From a virus: DNA of 39,389 nt. The DNA lies in IMG/VR virus record IMGVR_UViG_3300044618_000956, positions 1 through 39,389 of that record; one strand, given 5' to 3'. Positions within the stretch are counted from its first letter, which is position 1. Every line of letters starts with the position of its first letter. Of the stretch, positions 36,352 to 39,389 are shown one piece after another. Made by a program: the position numbers and the translations under genes. The notes under the pieces are model-generated. The model saw only the letters and a list, made by a program, of their open reading frames with translations. It did no database searches and had not been told where the DNA came from.

Positions 36352-38625
36352 CTATTGGATGCTTGGGCGCACGATTTCGACGCCAACGGCGCGTCCATCG
36401 GGGCCACGAATAAGACGCTTGGGAGCGGTCAATTGCTCAACGGCATTGTCCAGCCGGTCCACAATGTCCGATTGGCGGTTCAGCATGTCGTTGTAAGTGG
36501 CCGAAACAACTTCCATGACTTGCTTAAGCGTTTCGCCAATGTCCTCCATCGCCGTCTTGTTATCTTCGAGCAACGGAAGATCAGCCCCAGGATTGGCACT
36601 AATTCTGGCTACCATGACCTTAGTGTCAGCGTCAAGCCGCGCCTTGGCGTTTTCAAATTCCTCTTTTTGAGCCATTTCGCGCATCTTCATTTGCGCGTCA
36701 AACTCTTGCTTTTGGCGCTGAAGGTCCATCTGCATTTGCATCTTCATCTGCTCAATCTGCGTATCGGCCTGAATGCGGGCCTGCTGCATTTGAGAGTCTA
36801 GCTGCATCTTCATCTGTGCCGCCTGTTGATCGGCCTGCATCTTCATTTGAGCGCCCTGCTGTTCCGCCTGGACCTTCATCATTTCAGGATCGGGTTGCGG
36901 ATTTTGGGCTTGTTCAGCCTGCTTTTGCTCCAGCTTCTGAAGTGCCACGTCAATGACGCCCTCAATAGTCCTGGCCTGCTTGAACGAGCCAATGGCAAAC
37001 TGCATGACCTTCATGAGCATTGGCGTTAGTTCGGGCACCTGCTGCCCCGCCGTCACGGCCTCACGCAAGAAGTTGCCAAACGCACCGATAAACTCAATGC
37101 GCTCCTGCTTCATTTGCTGTTCGTCAAGCTGAACAAGGCTATCCGCCGCAACCTCAATACGGAAATTCCGCAGCGGATTGGACTTTAGCAATTGCAGGGC
37201 TTGCGGGATCATCTGCTGGTCTTCGGGCGACAACTGCTGTGCCGCCGCGTATTGCAAAATGGTTTCCTCTTGGAATTGCGAACAGATGATCTGTGCCTTG
37301 AGCCGGATCAGTTCGGTCGCAAACAGCGCCACGGACTCCTGCATGGCGCGAAGCCTGAGCCCGGCATACTGGCCCTTGATTTGCTGTGCCGTGGCCGTCT
37401 CACTTGCCGCCGTCTGGCCGCGAATGATGTCCGAAATACCCGTGATCTCGTAAATCTGGCCCTTGATCTGTGCCTGGGCCTGATAGCACTGGATCAGGGT
37501 CGCCGCGATGGCGTCGATGGGCAGAAGGTCAATTGTCCCTTTAAGGCCACCTTTCTCGCTAAAAGCAGCCCATTTGTCCGTAGGGATCAAGGTATTGTTG
37601 TCGCCCTCAGTCAAAAGCCGCTGAAGAGCGGGCTGCGAGGCGTCATAGATACCGCGAACGCGAAGCGCCTTGATCAAACCATCAATGCGGTCTGTCAGGA
37701 TATCCAGTTCGTTAGCCTGATCCTGATACAGCACGAAATCAGGAATCGGGACTAGGCTATCCGTGGTCGTGGTCGCATACAGCGGCTTGGCGCACGGAAA
37801 GAAGCCCTCAAGGTTAAGCGGATCGGCTACCTCATCCAAGATTTCAGGGTGAGACTCACTTAGCCAGTAGACCTTTTGCGTTTCGCTGTCCCACAACTCG
37901 CAAATCTTGGCTTGGTCCGCACTCTTGCTGGACTGCCCATATTTCGTAAGCCCTTCAGGCGTATCGTTGGTCGGAATCTTGCGGGCAAGTTCATCCCCAA
38001 ACCGCTCCCTCAACGCCGCCTTGGACATATAGACCCAGCGCCAAACCTGGGTAACTTCCTCCCAAGTCCGCGCCACGTTATGCCCGAAGTCGCGCCAATG
38101 CACATAGTCGGTCGGCGCACACTCGTATTCGATGGCCTCTTGCGGCTGGTTATCGCCCTCGTCGTCAACGTCTTCCGTTATCTGGAATCCGTCCTCGGGC
38201 CTGCCAACTTCGATAATGTGCGGGTCATAGCGCACCCAAGCCACACCGCGACCGCCAAGAAAACGATCTTCGACCGCATTCTTCATGGCCGACCGGAAGT
38301 CGGGATAATGCTCAATCTCGTAGTCCAAGGCGCGTTCAATCAGCAGGCTCGCCACCCGGCCAACCGGATCATGGTCCGCGAAGCGCCTGGATACGTCCGC
38401 TTTTGGCAGACGCGAAAACACCGCAGGCACGAGCGTCTGCACGTTCGACCACAGCACGTTAAACCGGGCGGCTTCGGAACTCGACGCCCCGTTCGTGCGG
38501 ATATCATCGCGGTAGCGGCGGATGATCTTGGTCGAGCGCGATTCCCACTTGGTGAACTCGCGGTTGTATTGCCCGATGATGTTCAGGTATTTTTGCAGCG
38601 CGGGAGTAACAGGCAGTTCAGCCAC
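36352..38625 (-). CDS. Portal protein
   Basis: A 757-residue portal, the dodecameric ring at the DNA entrance that docks the terminase. The N-terminal WESRSTKIIRRYRDD and FNVLWSNVQTLVPAVFSRLPKADVS (about 55-79) are the usual podovirus portal start, followed by LIERALDYEIEH and DRFLGGRGVAWVRYDP (about 123-138). The middle, with ITGISDIIRGQTAASETATAQQIKGQ (about 396-421), is the classical portal crown-wing region. Residues about 575-690 are a Gln/Met/Lys-rich coiled coil (QMKMQ repeats), the barrel extension. A GTG start has AGGGG upstream. This is one of the surest assignments. Confidence 0.92.
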   Translation of the reverse strand: MAELPVTPALQKYLNIIGQYNREFTKWESRSTKIIRRYRDDIRTNGASSSEAARFNVLWSNVQTLVPAVFSRLPKADVSRRFADHDPVGRVASLLIERALDYEIEHYPDFRSAMKNAVEDRFLGGRGVAWVRYDPHIIEVGRPEDGFQITEDVDDEGDNQPQEAIEYECAPTDYVHWRDFGHNVARTWEEVTQVWRWVYMSKAALRERFGDELARKIPTNDTPEGLTKYGQSSKSADQAKICELWDSETQKVYWLSESHPEILDEVADPLNLEGFFPCAKPLYATTTTDSLVPIPDFVLYQDQANELDILTDRIDGLIKALRVRGIYDASQPALQRLLTEGDNNTLIPTDKWAAFSEKGGLKGTIDLLPIDAIAATLIQCYQAQAQIKGQIYEITGISDIIRGQTAASETATAQQIKGQYAGLRLRAMQESVALFATELIRLKAQIICSQFQEETILQYAAAQQLSPEDQQMIPQALQLLKSNPLRNFRIEVAADSLVQLDEQQMKQERIEFIGAFGNFLREAVTAGQQVPELTPMLMKVMQFAIGSFKQARTIEGVIDVALQKLEQKQAEQAQNPQPDPEMMKVQAEQQGAQMKMQADQQAAQMKMQLDSQMQQARIQADTQIEQMKMQMQMDLQRQKQEFDAQMKMREMAQKEEFENAKARLDADTKVMVARISANPGADLPLLEDNKTAMEDIGETLKQVMEVVSATYNDMLNRQSDIVDRLDNAVEQLTAPKRLIRGPDGRAVGVEIVRPSIQ

Positions 38626-38637
38626 GATTAGCCCCTA

Positions 38638-38952
38638 TCAGGCGGAAAACACGCCAATGGCAAGCACTTCAACGCCCGCGCCGGTCGTCACTTGCCACGC
38701 CCCAACCTGAGACACGGCGTTCAACTCAATGTTGTAGACGCCGATGCCGTCGCCAGGGCTGTTCCGCAGCACAGTATGCGCAGTTCCCGTGCCGTCTTTA
38801 ATTTGCACCTGAGCGGTCGCCGCCGTCGCGACCGTGCAGACAAGCCGATGAAGGTAGTCACCCGCAGCGCCCGTTCCGCCAAGAACCTGATTGGTTTGGC
38901 TGACAGCTACGTGCTCGTATTGATAGCGATAGGGGTAATTGACGCCGCTCAT
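38638..38952 (-). CDS. Small conserved structural protein between terL and portal (104 aa)
   Basis: The ATG at 38952 overlaps the terL stop (ATGA). The 104-residue chain (YPYRYQYEHVAVSQTNQVLGG, then GAAGDYLHRLVC and VYNIELNAVSQVGAWQVTTG in outline) matches a recurring phage beta-sandwich protein of unknown role that is often placed near terminase and portal. It may be a small decoration protein. The ribosome site AAGGCAACGGAT lies inside the terL end. Confidence 0.7.
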   Translation of the reverse strand: MSGVNYPYRYQYEHVAVSQTNQVLGGTGAAGDYLHRLVCTVATAATAQVQIKDGTGTAHTVLRNSPGDGIGVYNIELNAVSQVGAWQVTTGAGVEVLAIGVFSA

Positions 38953-39389
38953 ATCCGTTGCCTTCTCTGGCGCGGCCTGGAGGCCCACATGTCATTCAAT
39001 GTAGCCGAGTTTTCTTCGCCAACCAACAAAGTATGTGGATTGTGCGTCTTTTTCTCTGAAAACTGGTGTTTATTCCACGAAATTGCCAGCATTCTCATCG
39101 CATCTGCCGGATGCGAGCACCAGTTGTGCTTGGGCGTGGGCCTAAAAGCCTTCTTATCCTCATCATATTCACGCTCATACTGCCTCAGAGCCTCAATGCC
39201 CTCATAGCACCTCTTTTCGTCAAACCAGCAAATCGGCAAGGTCTTACGAACCGCCTGAATACCGTCCTGAAGGCTCAAATCGGGCACAATCGCCATGTTT
39301 TGCAGCCCAAGATACTCCCCAAGCTGCTCAATGATGCTCTTGCCTTCCGCCGCAAGGGTCTTGGCCTTGGCGTCATGCGGCAAAAAGTG
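38949..39389 (-). CDS. terL: Terminase large subunit, C-terminal part (enters from the right edge)
   Basis: The first codon at 39389 starts HFLPHDAKAK, the conserved PHD motif that holds a catalytic Asp of the terminase nuclease; SHPADAMRM further on is the last nuclease Asp motif. The 146 residues end with TGA at 38949-38951. They complete the protein whose N-terminal 291 residues lie at 1-875. The pieces are not in frame if the ends are simply joined: two bases are left at base 1, so 1 mod 3 bases are missing. By comparison with other terminases roughly 8-14 residues should lie between KIV and HFLPHD. Confidence 0.93.
   Translation of the reverse strand, partial: HFLPHDAKAKTLAAEGKSIIEQLGEYLGLQNMAIVPDLSLQDGIQAVRKTLPICWFDEKRCYEGIEALRQYEREYDEDKKAFRPTPKHNWCSHPADAMRMLAISWNKHQFSEKKTHNPHTLLVGEENSATLNDMWASRPRQRRQRI

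Noticed and set aside
1-39389. Search by eye for tRNA genes and integrase/attachment sites
   Set aside because: No cloverleaf with a T-arm GTTCGA-type core and no tyrosine or serine recombinase gene was seen; a tRNA scanner would be needed to be sure.

Overview
The window is almost a whole genome of a short-tailed, tailed bacteriophage (podovirus-like) of a GC-rich alphaproteobacterium. The podovirus call rests on a large portal with a coiled-coil tail end, a scaffold, a major capsid protein, P22/T7-type head-tail and tail-stabilisation proteins and large Ala/Gln-rich ejection-type proteins, with no tape-measure, sheath or baseplate gene. The host call rests on GcrA-like proteins: one has both the helix-turn-helix and the C-terminal Cys motif of GcrA, the alphaproteobacterial cell-cycle regulator, and three others share its DNA-binding domain. 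I see no integrase, CI-type repressor, DNA polymerase, RNA polymerase or tRNA gene.

The two ends carry the two halves of one gene. The large terminase runs leftward off base 1 and its C-terminal part re-enters at base 39389. The two halves are not in frame when abutted, so a short stretch (length 1 mod 3) is missing at the seam, and the molecule is best read as a nearly closed circular map.

Layout. (1) 1-1132, minus: terL and terS, the head of the late operon. (2) 1133-1925: about 0.8 kb without genes, holding a possible late promoter over a dyad, short CACACACATG and CTAGCC repeats, TCACGC iterons around an AT-rich stretch, and a terminator; a candidate origin/packaging/control region. (3) 1926-2262, minus: two tiny genes. 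(4) 2420-8927, plus: a tightly overlapped early operon of about twenty small genes. It includes four GcrA-like regulators, a short cytosine-C5-methyltransferase-like protein and a three-gene set (QueD-like, deoxyribosyltransferase-like, DpdA-like) that suggests 7-deazaguanine modification of phage DNA. A strong terminator ends it. (5) 8983-11106, minus: a RepB-primase/RepA-helicase fusion and a small HTH regulator. (6) 11232-14271, plus: recombination/replication module with DUF7173-like protein, Sak4-like ATPase, DUF669 ssDNA-binding protein, PD-(D/E)XK nuclease with a Cas4/AddB-like Cys pattern, and a Holliday-junction-resolvase-like nuclease. (7) 14150-38952, minus: lysis genes (endolysin, Rz1, Rz, holin), tail tip and fibre proteins, ejection proteins, connector proteins, capsid and scaffold, and portal, continuing across the seam into terL.

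How it works together. The replication proteins suggest host-polymerase-dependent replication primed by the phage primase-helicase, with Sak4/DUF669/nuclease/resolvase recombination. The late genes form one leftward transcription unit of about 26 kb from terS round the circle to the endolysin. The most unusual parts are the putative DNA-modification trio with a QueD homologue lacking its catalytic Cys, the family of GcrA mimics, and a DUF115-methyltransferase fusion sitting between virion genes.
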